From the NCBI GenBank assembly GCA_045538555.1, contig JAZSRP010000034.1, positions 1-64,000 of the forward strand: a stretch of DNA of 64,000 nucleotides, written 5' to 3'. A program made the position numbers and the translations under genes. The DNA is from Coliplasma sp045538555 (lineage in GTDB: Bacteria > Bacillota > Clostridia > Oscillospirales > CAG-382). Shown here one piece after another: positions 49,569-59,000 of this stretch (the stretch's first letter is position 1; every line of letters starts with the position of its first letter). Under the pieces are notes generated by a model. It ran no database searches and was not told the DNA's origin. It saw only the letters and a list, made by a program, of their open reading frames with translations.

Positions 49569-50438
49569 ATGAGCGCTGAGACAAACGCATCTTTGCATAT
49601 GGAACACCAAAAAGCCCTGTACCGTCTGCTTTGTGAGTTTGACAGAGTGTGCAAGGAATTGAGCATTCCGTATTTTTTGTTTGCAGGCACTCTGTTGGGC
49701 GCTGTGCGCCACGGGGGATTTATTCCCTGGGATGACGATCTTGACGTTATTATGCTGCGTGAGGACTACCGTCGGCTTCTTGAGGAAGCGGACGGGGTTT
49801 TGAACCGCAGCGATTTTTATTTGCAAAAGGAATTTTCCGATCACTGGCCCATGTTTTTTTCCAAGCTTCGTCTCAACGGTACCACTTGTCTTGAAAAATA
49901 CCATCCCAAAGACGAGGACGCTCATCAGGGTATATACATTGACATTTTTCCGCTGGACAGAGCCAAAAAGAGCGGTTTGGGCAGAAAAATACAGTTTTTT
50001 GCCTCAAAGATCGTCATTTCAAAATCTCTTTTCAACAGGGGCTATGACACCGACAGCAAAAAGAAAAAGCTGTTCATGTCCCTGTGTCGTCTGTTGCCTC
50101 TCAAGCCCTTTCTTGTCTGTGCAAAAAACGGGCAGGAGGGAGGAGAGTACCTTCACAGCTTTTTCGGAGGCGCATCGGGATACGGCAAAAACGTGTATGA
50201 TTGGGAGCTCTTTTCTCACAGCTGCTACCTAAAATTTGAGGGAGGGGAATTTCCCGCGCCCCAAAAATACCGTGAGCTGCTTGCCCATATCTACGGCGAT
50301 TTTATGACCCTTCCTCCGGAGGAGGAGCGGAAGGTGAAGGAGCACGTGCTGCTGCTGGATACGGAAAATTCATTTGAAAAATACAAGGGATATCGGGATG
50401 GAATGACCTTTGACGTGCATACCCGCAGTATCCGCTGA
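49569..50438 (+). CDS. licD: LicD-family phosphotransferase
   Basis: A 289-residue LicD-family protein. The signature LFAGTLLGAVRHGGFIPWDDDLDV (split by its Asp cluster, about 38-61) holds the metal-binding acids. Family members transfer phosphocholine or another phosphodiester-linked group onto surface glycans. AGGAG is six bases before the ATG at 49569; an in-frame extension upstream crosses the promoter and is excluded. It heads the plus arm. No choline kinase or CTP-choline gene is in the window, so the transferred group is open. Confidence 0.88.
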   Translation: MSAETNASLHMEHQKALYRLLCEFDRVCKELSIPYFLFAGTLLGAVRHGGFIPWDDDLDVIMLREDYRRLLEEADGVLNRSDFYLQKEFSDHWPMFFSKLRLNGTTCLEKYHPKDEDAHQGIYIDIFPLDRAKKSGLGRKIQFFASKIVISKSLFNRGYDTDSKKKKLFMSLCRLLPLKPFLVCAKNGQEGGEYLHSFFGGASGYGKNVYDWELFSHSCYLKFEGGEFPAPQKYRELLAHIYGDFMTLPPEEERKVKEHVLLLDTENSFEKYKGYRDGMTFDVHTRSIR

Positions 50439-50474
50439 AATTGAAAGTAAAAATATATGTTGCCGGGTGACGGA

Positions 50475-51281
50475 ATGAGCAGGATCCAGGTTTTGGTTGC
50501 TACCATGAACCGCGAGGATGCGTCTCTTGCGGAAAAAATGAATATTGATTGCGATGCCATAATTGCCAATCAGGCGGGCAGACACGGGTTTGAGTCGGTG
50601 ACACGGAACGGAAGAACGGTAAAAATGATCACCACCGACACCAAGGGTGTGGGGCTCAACCGCAACATCGCTCTTTTTGCGGCGGATGCGGAGATCGTGT
50701 TGTTTGCGGATGATGATATGGTGTATTGCGACGGGCTGTCCGAGGGTGTGGCGGCGGCTTTTGATCACTGGAAGGACGCCGACGTGATATTGTTCAGCGT
50801 TTCCTTTTCAAAAAACGGGCAGGTGTTCAAAAAGCGCATCGTTCCTCAAAAAAGGATGCGGCTGTGGAATTCTCTCAAGTACGGCGCCATTGCTGTTGCC
50901 GCAAAGCGGGAGTCGATTTTAAAAAACAACATCAGCTTCAGCCACTTTTTTGGCGGCGGATGCATATACGGCTCCGGTGAGGATTCCATGTTTATCAAGC
51001 ACTGCTTTGACAAGGGGCTCAAGGTGTACTCCTATGATTTCATGCTGGGGCGCTGCGGAAAGGACTCCTCCACCTGGTTTTGCGGTTACAATGACAAGTT
51101 CTTTTTTGACAAGGGAGCCGCCCTGCGGTATATGTTCCCAAAAATGAAATATCTCATGATGCTGAGATTTGCCTTAAAATTCAAAGAATCCGGATATTCT
51201 TACGGAAAAAAGCTCCGTTTGATGGCGGATGGAATCAAAAAATCCAAAAATCTCACCCCCTTTGAAGGGGAGCAAAAATAA
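50475..51281 (+). CDS. GT-A fold glycosyltransferase
   Basis: A 268-residue protein beginning RIQVLVATMNREDASL with the acidic metal site LFADDDMVYCDG (about 80-91), which identifies a GT2-like GT-A fold. It lacks the usual N-terminal VSVIVPVYN. The ATG at 50475 (after GGGTGACGGA) is preferred to one at 50457 that has no ribosome binding site. It sits 36 bases after licD in the plus arm. Donor and acceptor are unknown. Confidence 0.75.
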   Translation: MSRIQVLVATMNREDASLAEKMNIDCDAIIANQAGRHGFESVTRNGRTVKMITTDTKGVGLNRNIALFAADAEIVLFADDDMVYCDGLSEGVAAAFDHWKDADVILFSVSFSKNGQVFKKRIVPQKRMRLWNSLKYGAIAVAAKRESILKNNISFSHFFGGGCIYGSGEDSMFIKHCFDKGLKVYSYDFMLGRCGKDSSTWFCGYNDKFFFDKGAALRYMFPKMKYLMMLRFALKFKESGYSYGKKLRLMADGIKKSKNLTPFEGEQK

Positions 51282-51324
51282 AAACCAAAGGATCGCAAAA
51301 AGTTTTTTTGCGGAAAGGAACACC

Positions 51325-52251
51325 GTGCCCAGATTTTCTGTTATAATTCCGGTATTCAATACGGAGCCATACCTTGCCTGCTGTGCAGAGTCGGTTCTCT
51401 CCCAGGGGTTTGGGGATTTTGAAATAATTCTGGTCAACGACGGAAGCACCGATGACAGTCCGTCTCTGTGTGATGCCCTTGCCCAAAAGGACCCTCGGAT
51501 CAGTGTGATACACAAGGCAAACGGCGGTTTGTCTCACGCAAGGAATACGGGGCTTGCTGCGGCAACGGGACAATACGTTTTGTTTTTGGATTCCGATGAC
51601 GTGTTTTTTGATGATGCACTTGAAAAATTGGCTTACTTTGCCGACGGTGTCAATGATATCTTGGTTTTTGACGGAGAGTGCAGCGACGGAAGCAAAAAGC
51701 TTTTTCACCACCACGTAAAATCCGTTTGTAACGGTAAAACCTACCTCAGGCAAGCGCTGTCAAAAAACCGCATGCCCATGGCGTCGTGGCTGTACGGCTA
51801 CCGCCGTGAGTTTTTGGAGAAGAACGGGCTGGAGTTCAAAAACGGGATCCTGCACGAGGACGAGCAATTTACGCCTCGGGCGTTTTTGTGTGCCGAAAGG
51901 GTGGCTGACACGGGAGCAAGAGTTTATGGTTATTGCGTTCGTCAGGGCTCCATCACACAGCAAAAGGATCTGCGCAGGAACTGCGCTCATCTCACGGAAA
52001 CCTGCTTTGAGTTGAAGCAGATATACGATTCTCTGGAGGACGAGGAGCTGAAAAACCTTCTGCTCGACTCTCTGGTGACCAAGTATCTGAGCTTGATGCA
52101 GGACGGAAAGCTGTACCGGTACGGAAAGCCGTTTGTGCAAAAAGCTTTTGTGAAGCAAAACGCAAAAAGCCGAAAAAACAAGGCAAAAGCCCTGCTTTTC
52201 TGCCTGTCGCCGCGGCTCTACTGGCAGGTAAACAATATTGCAAAAAAATAA
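51325..52251 (+). CDS. Glycosyltransferase family 2
   Basis: A GT2 enzyme of 308 residues: FSVIIPVFNTEPYLACC at the N terminus, VNDGSTDDSP, then NGGLSHARNTGLAAATG and the metal site LFLDSDDVF. A GTG at 51325 is chosen as start since AAGGA lies five bases upstream and the family domain begins immediately after. An earlier in-frame ATG would overlap the previous gene with an unrelated segment. It is 43 bases downstream of the preceding transferase gene. Confidence 0.87.
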   Translation: MPRFSVIIPVFNTEPYLACCAESVLSQGFGDFEIILVNDGSTDDSPSLCDALAQKDPRISVIHKANGGLSHARNTGLAAATGQYVLFLDSDDVFFDDALEKLAYFADGVNDILVFDGECSDGSKKLFHHHVKSVCNGKTYLRQALSKNRMPMASWLYGYRREFLEKNGLEFKNGILHEDEQFTPRAFLCAERVADTGARVYGYCVRQGSITQQKDLRRNCAHLTETCFELKQIYDSLEDEELKNLLLDSLVTKYLSLMQDGKLYRYGKPFVQKAFVKQNAKSRKNKAKALLFCLSPRLYWQVNNIAKK

Positions 52252-52287
52252 CGCACCCCCATTGCCCGACGGGCAGAAAGGCGAAAA

Positions 52288-53370
52288 ATGGCCACATATT
52301 TGATCTGTACGGCAGTTCTTGCTCTGTGCTGGCTGCTGTCGCGGTTTGCGGACCGGTACGAAAACAAAAAATGCGTTTATGCCGTGGTGGTGATTCTTTC
52401 TCTTTTTGCGGGGCTGAGGGGAGAAAGCGTGGGTATCGACACAAGCAATTATCTCACGTATTTTGAGCATATCGGCAGGGGAGAGTTTCAGTATGCGTAC
52501 GGACTTGAGGAGACTTTCAAGTATCTTTGCTATGCGATTTTGAAAATCATTCCCTCCACCCAGTTTTTGCTGGTATTTTGCGCTGCAGTGACCAATTATT
52601 TTGTGCTGATGCGCATGTGGGATTTTCGAAAAGTGGCGGCTTTTGGCACAATGGCGTCCTGCTATTATATGGGTTTTTTCTTCATGACCCTCAATACCAT
52701 GCGTCAGTTTTGCGCCATTGCCATCGTTTTTTACGCCACACGCTATTTGATTGATCACAAAAACGTCAAATATCTGTTTTTTGTGGCGATATCTGCCCTG
52801 TTTCACACCTCCGGTCTTGTGGGCGTGGCGTTTCTTGCGTTCAGCTTTTTGCGGTGGAAAAACCTGAAAAGGATTGAAAAGATCTTTTACGCCTCCGCAG
52901 TGCTTGTATCCCCTGCGGTTGTGGGATATCTGATGCTGAAAATGCTGAGATACGAAGGTGATTTTACCATGACGGGCAAGGGCGTGGGCATCATGGTCCC
53001 CGTCAAGATCGCATTTTTTGCTGCCACCTTGCTGTTTGTGTACGTTTTGTACGGCAGGGACAAGCATTTTTGCGTGTGGAACCGGCTTGCCGGCGAGGAA
53101 AAGGAAGCGCTGGGGTTTGTTTGTATCTGCTACGGCATCGGAATCTGTCTGATATTTTTGAGTTATTTTGTGCCCATGCTCAACAGAGTGGGGTGGTATT
53201 TTACCATCTTTGAGGGTGTGTATATGGGCAGTCTGATACGCACAAAAAACCAGGTGCACAGATATGCTTTCGGTGCCTGTGTGATGTTGATAATGGGATA
53301 TGGATTTGTGTCTGCCATGACGGGAAACGATCAGGGGACTGTGCCATATCTGTTCTTCTGGCAGAAATAA
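52288..53370 (+). CDS. EpsG-family polysaccharide polymerase-like protein
   Basis: A 360-residue membrane protein with about ten hydrophobic segments. RGESVGIDTSNYLTYF near residue 45 and FFMTLNTMRQFCAIAIVFYA are the EpsG (Wzy-like) hallmarks. It probably polymerises repeat units delivered by the flippase encoded next. It is the second polymerase-type protein of the locus, the other being encoded at 44074. GAAAGG lies about eight bases before the ATG. Confidence 0.85.
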   Translation: MATYLICTAVLALCWLLSRFADRYENKKCVYAVVVILSLFAGLRGESVGIDTSNYLTYFEHIGRGEFQYAYGLEETFKYLCYAILKIIPSTQFLLVFCAAVTNYFVLMRMWDFRKVAAFGTMASCYYMGFFFMTLNTMRQFCAIAIVFYATRYLIDHKNVKYLFFVAISALFHTSGLVGVAFLAFSFLRWKNLKRIEKIFYASAVLVSPAVVGYLMLKMLRYEGDFTMTGKGVGIMVPVKIAFFAATLLFVYVLYGRDKHFCVWNRLAGEEKEALGFVCICYGIGICLIFLSYFVPMLNRVGWYFTIFEGVYMGSLIRTKNQVHRYAFGACVMLIMGYGFVSAMTGNDQGTVPYLFFWQK

Positions 53371-53424
53371 AGGATTTTTTGCACACGGTTTTGATCCGAG
53401 ACAAAAAGCACGGGAGGAAAGCTG

Positions 53425-54819
53425 ATGAAAAGCCGAAACAAATACCTGTTGAAAAACGTTGTCAGCTTCTTTTTTGGAAAGGTGGGGTCAAAGCTGATCA
53501 GCTTTTTGCTGGTTCCGCTGTATACTCACGTGCTTGCTACGGGAGAATACGGCGTTGCTGATCTGGTGATAACCGCTTCCTCAATGATGGCATCCGTTGT
53601 GGTGCTTGAGGTGGGCGAAGCGGTGATGAGGTTTTGCCTGGACAAGGGCGCCGACAAAAACAAGGTGATGAGCGTGGGGCTGGCGCTGCTTGCCGCAGGA
53701 ACTGTGGCGGGACTGGCGTTTATCCCCATTTCAAATTCTGTTTCTGCCTTTTCGGGATACGGATTGTTTGTGTACGGCTGTATGCTCAGCGCCGCATATA
53801 TGCAGGTGTTTCTCAGCTTTTTGAGAGGGCAGGAAAAGCTCAATCTTTATGCGGTGTGCAACATCGTGCACACTCTTTCCTTTGCGGGACTCAATATTTT
53901 GTTTCTTGTTTTTCTCCGTTGGGGCGTCAACGGGTATTTGTACGCAAACATTTTTTCAAACTGTCTCACGGCGCTGCTTGCCGCAGTGCTGGGCAGCGCC
54001 CACAGGGCGGTTGCGGAATTTTGTATTGACACCGCGCTTGTGAAAAGGATGGTAAAATATTCTGTTGCGCTTGTTCCAAACACCTTGATGTGGTGGATCA
54101 TCAACTCCTCGGACAGGGTTATGATAACCGCCATGATCGGCTCTGCCGCCAACGGGCTGTATGCGGTGGCATACAAGCTGCCGTCGCTGCTCAACACCTT
54201 TTCAAGCACCTTCAATTTTGCTTGGACGCATTCTGCAATACGTGAAAAGGGCAGCGTTGACGAATCGGAGTATCACAACGAGACTTACAACGGGATGGTA
54301 CAGGTGCTGACAGTGGTTGCGGCGGGAATGCTGCTGGTCATAAAGCCGTTTTTGGGCATTTACGTTGCGCCTGCCTTTTTTGAGGCGTGGAAATATACGC
54401 CGTATCTGATATTGGCGTTTGTGTTTTTGACGCTGGGCGATTTTGTGGGCACTGCCTACAAGGTGAACAAAAACAGTGTGCAGTATCTGCTGTCGGGAGT
54501 TCTCGGAGCGGTGGTGAACGTGGGGCTGAACCTCTTGCTGATCCCCGTGATCGGTGCGGCGGGCGCCGCGGTTGCAACCTGTGCAAGCTGTCTGTCGGTT
54601 TTTGTTTTTCGATTGATAAACACCAGGCGGTATATAAAAATCAATGCGCTGAGTTTCAGCCATTTGCTGTCTTTTGGTATGCTTTTTGCAATGGCCGGAC
54701 TGATGTTTTGGGAAACGGCAGTCTCGTTTGCGCTTTCTGCGGTGCTGTTTTGCGGATGCTTGTTCTTGTCGAGAGATATCGTGAAAAAGACGGTGTTCAC
54801 ATTGCTGAAAAAGAGCTGA
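53425..54819 (+). CDS. Wzx-type polysaccharide flippase
   Basis: A 464-residue MOP-superfamily membrane protein with 12-14 membrane segments. LLKNVVSFFFGKVGSKLISF and LVPLYTHVLATGEYGVADL are typical of oligosaccharide flippases. GGGAGGA stands before the ATG. It follows the EpsG-like polymerase, so this arm has a complete flip-and-polymerise pair separate from that of the minus arm. Confidence 0.88.
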   Translation: MKSRNKYLLKNVVSFFFGKVGSKLISFLLVPLYTHVLATGEYGVADLVITASSMMASVVVLEVGEAVMRFCLDKGADKNKVMSVGLALLAAGTVAGLAFIPISNSVSAFSGYGLFVYGCMLSAAYMQVFLSFLRGQEKLNLYAVCNIVHTLSFAGLNILFLVFLRWGVNGYLYANIFSNCLTALLAAVLGSAHRAVAEFCIDTALVKRMVKYSVALVPNTLMWWIINSSDRVMITAMIGSAANGLYAVAYKLPSLLNTFSSTFNFAWTHSAIREKGSVDESEYHNETYNGMVQVLTVVAAGMLLVIKPFLGIYVAPAFFEAWKYTPYLILAFVFLTLGDFVGTAYKVNKNSVQYLLSGVLGAVVNVGLNLLLIPVIGAAGAAVATCASCLSVFVFRLINTRRYIKINALSFSHLLSFGMLFAMAGLMFWETAVSFALSAVLFCGCLFLSRDIVKKTVFTLLKKS

Positions 54820-54847
54820 GACACAAAATTTTGACATGGAGGCACTC

Positions 54848-55816
54848 ATGGGACACAGGGATGTCGTATCGGTTATTGTGCCGGTGTATAACGTAGAAAA
54901 ATACTTGAGACGCTGTCTTGACAGTCTGGTGTCTCAGACATACGAGCCGCTGGAGATCATTCTTGTTGACGACGGCTCAATAGATTCCTGCGGGGGGATC
55001 TGTGACGAATACGCGCAAAAATACGATTGCATAAAGGTGATTCACAAGTCAAACGGCGGGCTGTCTCATGCGAGAAACACAGGACTTGATGCGGCAACGG
55101 GCGATTTTGTGACCTTTGTGGACAGCGACGATTTTGTGGACCCTGAGATGTGCGCTGTGCTCAAGGATGCCATTGACAAAAACGGAGCGGACGTTTCTTG
55201 CGTGGGGATCGTGAAGGAATATGAAAACGGAAAGCCCTCCTGCCCCGCCTACAGTCCCGGGGGCCCCGCTGTTTTTTGCGGCAAAGAAGGGCTCAGAGAG
55301 GTTTTTTTGTACCGGGCCATGTTTGTCAGCGCATGGGCAAAGCTCTATCGCAGGGAGCTGTTTTGCAACGTCAGGTTTCCCGTGGGGGAGACGGATGAGG
55401 ATTCTGCCGTGGTGACGGATCTTTTGTACGGACGCACCGTGGCTCATGCGGGGCGTCATATGTATCATTATCTGACCCGCTCCGGAAGCATTACGGCATC
55501 CTACTCAAGGGATCTGTGCCTTTATTCTTTCAAAAACATGCAAAACACAAAAGATTTTGTGTCAAAAAACTGCCCCGAGCTGATGCCTGAGTACGAGTAT
55601 TATATGGCAACCAAATGGTTGATCTATCTGTCGTCCTATGAGGGTCAAAAAGAAGTGACGGATGAGAATGCGGCGGAGTATTACGGCGAGTACAAAAAAT
55701 ATTGGAAACGGCTGATAACAATGCCGGGGCTCAGCAAAAAAAGAAAGCTGAAGGCGGTTTTTTTGCGATTTGGAATACTGAAGCTCTATTATGCATTTAA
55801 GTTTCGGAAACGGTAA
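54848..55816 (+). CDS. Glycosyltransferase family 2
   Basis: A GT2 enzyme of 322 residues with VSVIVPVYNVEKYLRRCLDS, LVDDGSIDSCGGICDEY, NGGLSHARNTGLDAATG and the metal site FVDSDDFVDPEM. The ATG at 54848 is chosen because GGAGG lies five bases before it; an upstream ATG at 54836 is part of that ribosome-binding stretch. It is the last gene of the plus arm and is followed by a terminator. Confidence 0.9.
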   Translation: MGHRDVVSVIVPVYNVEKYLRRCLDSLVSQTYEPLEIILVDDGSIDSCGGICDEYAQKYDCIKVIHKSNGGLSHARNTGLDAATGDFVTFVDSDDFVDPEMCAVLKDAIDKNGADVSCVGIVKEYENGKPSCPAYSPGGPAVFCGKEGLREVFLYRAMFVSAWAKLYRRELFCNVRFPVGETDEDSAVVTDLLYGRTVAHAGRHMYHYLTRSGSITASYSRDLCLYSFKNMQNTKDFVSKNCPELMPEYEYYMATKWLIYLSSYEGQKEVTDENAAEYYGEYKKYWKRLITMPGLSKKRKLKAVFLRFGILKLYYAFKFRKR

Positions 55817-55835
55817 AAAATACGAATACAAGTTA

Positions 55836-55861
55836 GAGAAGGCGCAAACCTTCTCTTTTTT
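55836..55861 (+). terminator. Terminator of the plus polysaccharide arm
   Basis: GAGAAGG (55836-55842) pairs with CCTTCTC (55849-55855) around CGCAAA, followed by six T. Confidence 0.88.
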
Positions 55862-55936
55862 GTCCAAAAAACCAAATTTTTGAGAAAAAAGGGGCGAAAA
55901 AAAGTAAATTGTTACATATAAAGTATATTGCGCCTA

Positions 55937-55965
55937 TTGACACCGCTTTTTAAGGGTGATATAAT
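55937..55965 (+). promoter_or_regulatory. Consensus sigma-A promoter of the NAGPA surface gene
   Basis: TTGACA (55937-55942), exactly 17 bases, TATAAT (55960-55965). The leader to the ATG at 56063 is about 90 bases. Confidence 0.85.
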
Positions 55966-56062
55966 TATTCTGTATAAGATTCTAAATCCGTACACGGCCG
56001 GAAAACGTTTTTTTGTATTTTTTTAGCTGTGGACAAAAAACCAAAACCAGAAAGGAAAAAAG

Positions 56063-59000
56063 ATGATGAAACGCAGCTTTTCAAGAGCACTTGCGTTCCT
56101 CCTGACGCTCCTTTTGGCAGTGGGTACCGTGATTCCCGTTGCCGCAGAGGTTCAGCTTGAGGATTACCGTACGTTTTTGTCAAATCTTGAGGATCTGGAG
56201 GACTATGCAAAAACCTATGCTTCCTCCACCGGCAAAAACGCCGACCTTTTGATGGCCAATTTTATCCGTACCGGTGTTGACAGATACACCACCAGCTCAT
56301 GGACCACCATGTGCGGTGCGGAGGAGACCGCTTTTGTTGAGTTTGTAGAACAGCAGGATGCTGCTCTCAACACCTCGGCAATGGATCTCCGGGACCTGAC
56401 GGAGTTTTATACTCCCAATGGCCAAAAGGTTGATTTTGAGCATATGTTCGGCGCACTGAATATGGCGCTTTACAACAAAAACAATGCCGATCTCGGCAGC
56501 TGGGCAGGCGACCTTTGCGATCTGTTGGTGTTTACCAAGGGTGAGCTGACTGCCACGGATTTTGAGGAGATGGTCACAGAGATCCGCACCGACTGGCTGG
56601 GTGTGGATGATTACCGCCTCGGAGTCAGCGGATTTGGCACTCTTGATATCTATGGCGACCTTGATGCATTTTATTTTGCCCAACAGGTCAGAAGCGGCGT
56701 GTCTCTCGCAAGCGCAGTGGGCAACTATTACACCACCGCTCTTTCCGACGAGCAGCGTGCAGCATATTTCCTCAACAACCGCTTTGACGGGCTGGAAACA
56801 AAAGAAGACGTGCGCACGGCCATTTACGATACATACAAAAAAGACGTGGGCGTTTCCATTCTTGAGGCAGGCGAAGGCATGACCGAGGAGGATTCTGAGA
56901 GAAGAATCGCCTGCTGCTATGCTTTTGCGGATTATCTGTACGACCTTGCCGCCGATCTTTTGGAGGGCGGAAGCGGAGATAGTCCCGATGAGCCCGGCAC
57001 AAATCCCGACGATCCCGAGCAGGAAGGAGACAACAAGTATTACAGCGTTTTTTCCACCGGCTCCTCCACTCTTGCTCCCGGCGTGGTTCAGACTATCAGC
57101 TATGCTTTGACCGCAGACAAAGAGCAGATCGTCTATTATACCGCCACGGTTGATCTTTCTCTCGATACCGTGGGTATTATGGCCAACTACAAAAACCACG
57201 ACCCTTCTCTCGGATGGGGAATGGCGCGTGTTGAGGATCAGGTAAAAGACGCACAAAAATACCACGGCGATCCCAACTCCGAAAATTATATTGAAAATTT
57301 CAACGTTATCGCAGGCGTAAACGGTGACTTTTATAACACATATACCGGAAAACCCTCAGGCGCATTTGTGATGGACGGAGTTCAATACAATTCCGGTTCC
57401 GGCAGACCCTTCTTTGCCATTCTGAAGGACGGTACGCCCGTGATCGGTTCCTCTACTGAGTGGGACACTTACTCCGATCAGATCGCCGAAGCAGTGGGCG
57501 GAAGCGCAGTGGTTCTTCGCGACGGAGTTGTCGTGGGAGACAACTCGGGCCGTGCTTCCCGTACCGCAGTGGGCATCACCGCAGACGGAAAGGTAGTGCT
57601 GATGGTTCTTGACGGACGCCAGAGTCCTTTTTCTGCCGGCGGAAGCATGGCAGAGATCGCACAGATCCTGCTGGATGCCGGCTGTGTCATCGGTATGAAC
57701 CTCGACGGCGGCGGATCTTCCACCTTTGTTGCAAAGCAGGAGGGCGAAGACGAGATCTCGCTTGTCAACAGACCCTCTGACGGATACGCACGTTCCGTCA
57801 GCTCCTCTCTGGTGGTATATTCTACCGCAAAATCGTCAAAAGAGTTTGATCACGCAAACATTTCTTCTGACTATGAGTACCTCACCGTAAACACAGAGTT
57901 GCAGCTGACTGCTGTGGGTGTCAGCAACACGGGTTATTCCGCAACCATCCCCGAGGGCGCATACTGGGCCGTTTCGGACGATGCGTTGGCAAGCATCGAT
58001 GCTGACGGACTTTTCACAGCCAAGGCAAACGGTGACGTAAAGGCGCTTTTGATGCTGGGTGATACCATCATCGGCGAAAAAGAGCTCCATGTGGTCACTC
58101 CCGATGCCCTCGGTTTTGACAAGCCCACAATGACCGCCATTTACGGCATCAAGGGAACACTTCCTCTCAAGGCGTATTACAACGGCAATCTCGTGGCTGT
58201 CAATGCGGGTGACTTTTTCTTTGCTCTCCAGTACAACAGCGCAGGATATATAAACGGATTTGAGTATTATATCAACGAGGACTGCGAGTACCGCTCCATC
58301 CTGGCGGGTGCAGCGCTTTTGGCAAACTTTAACGTTCAGGCCTCCATTGTCCTCAATATGTACAAGGACGGCGAGGCGTACTTTGATTTTGACAATGCCA
58401 CCGCCGGCAGGGATGATTTTGCGTGGAACCGCGACGTCACAAATTCCGAGACGGACGACGGTTTGCTGTTCCACATACTGGACAACACTCAGGATACCGA
58501 GATTTCATACACCTTTGCCATTGACATGACCAAGATCGAGATCCCCGAAAAGCTGACGGGACTCACCAGCATGCTTCCCGGCTCCGACCTTGGCGACAAA
58601 ACTGCCTGGGCATACATGCTTGAGCTTGCGGAGCGTGTCAGCACTTTGACCGAAGTAAGGATCGAAGCATGGTTTGACAGCGATCTCCAAGTGGATATTT
58701 CCAACATGAAGATCGTCAATGAATATTTTGTGCTCAGCAGCGTGACTATTGACGAAAGCAACAAGCTCACCATTGTTGCAAACTGGGTTGACCAAACAAT
58801 GGCCATCAACCCTGCCACAGCAAATCCCGTTTGTATTCTCTCGGGTATCAAGCTTTCTGTTCCCGACGATGCAAACTGGAACAGCGCTGACCGGCTCCCT
58901 ATTCTCAACATGGGCGAAGTTTCCTACAACATATTCCTCCGTGCAAACCAGCTGTACAGCTTTGCAAGCGTTGGAACAAACCAAGAGGAATACGGTCTGA

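Noticed and set aside
51760..53259. A 499-codon minus-strand open frame
   Set aside because: Antisense to a GT2 and an EpsG gene with recognisable motifs. The His/Lys/Gln-rich product looks random.
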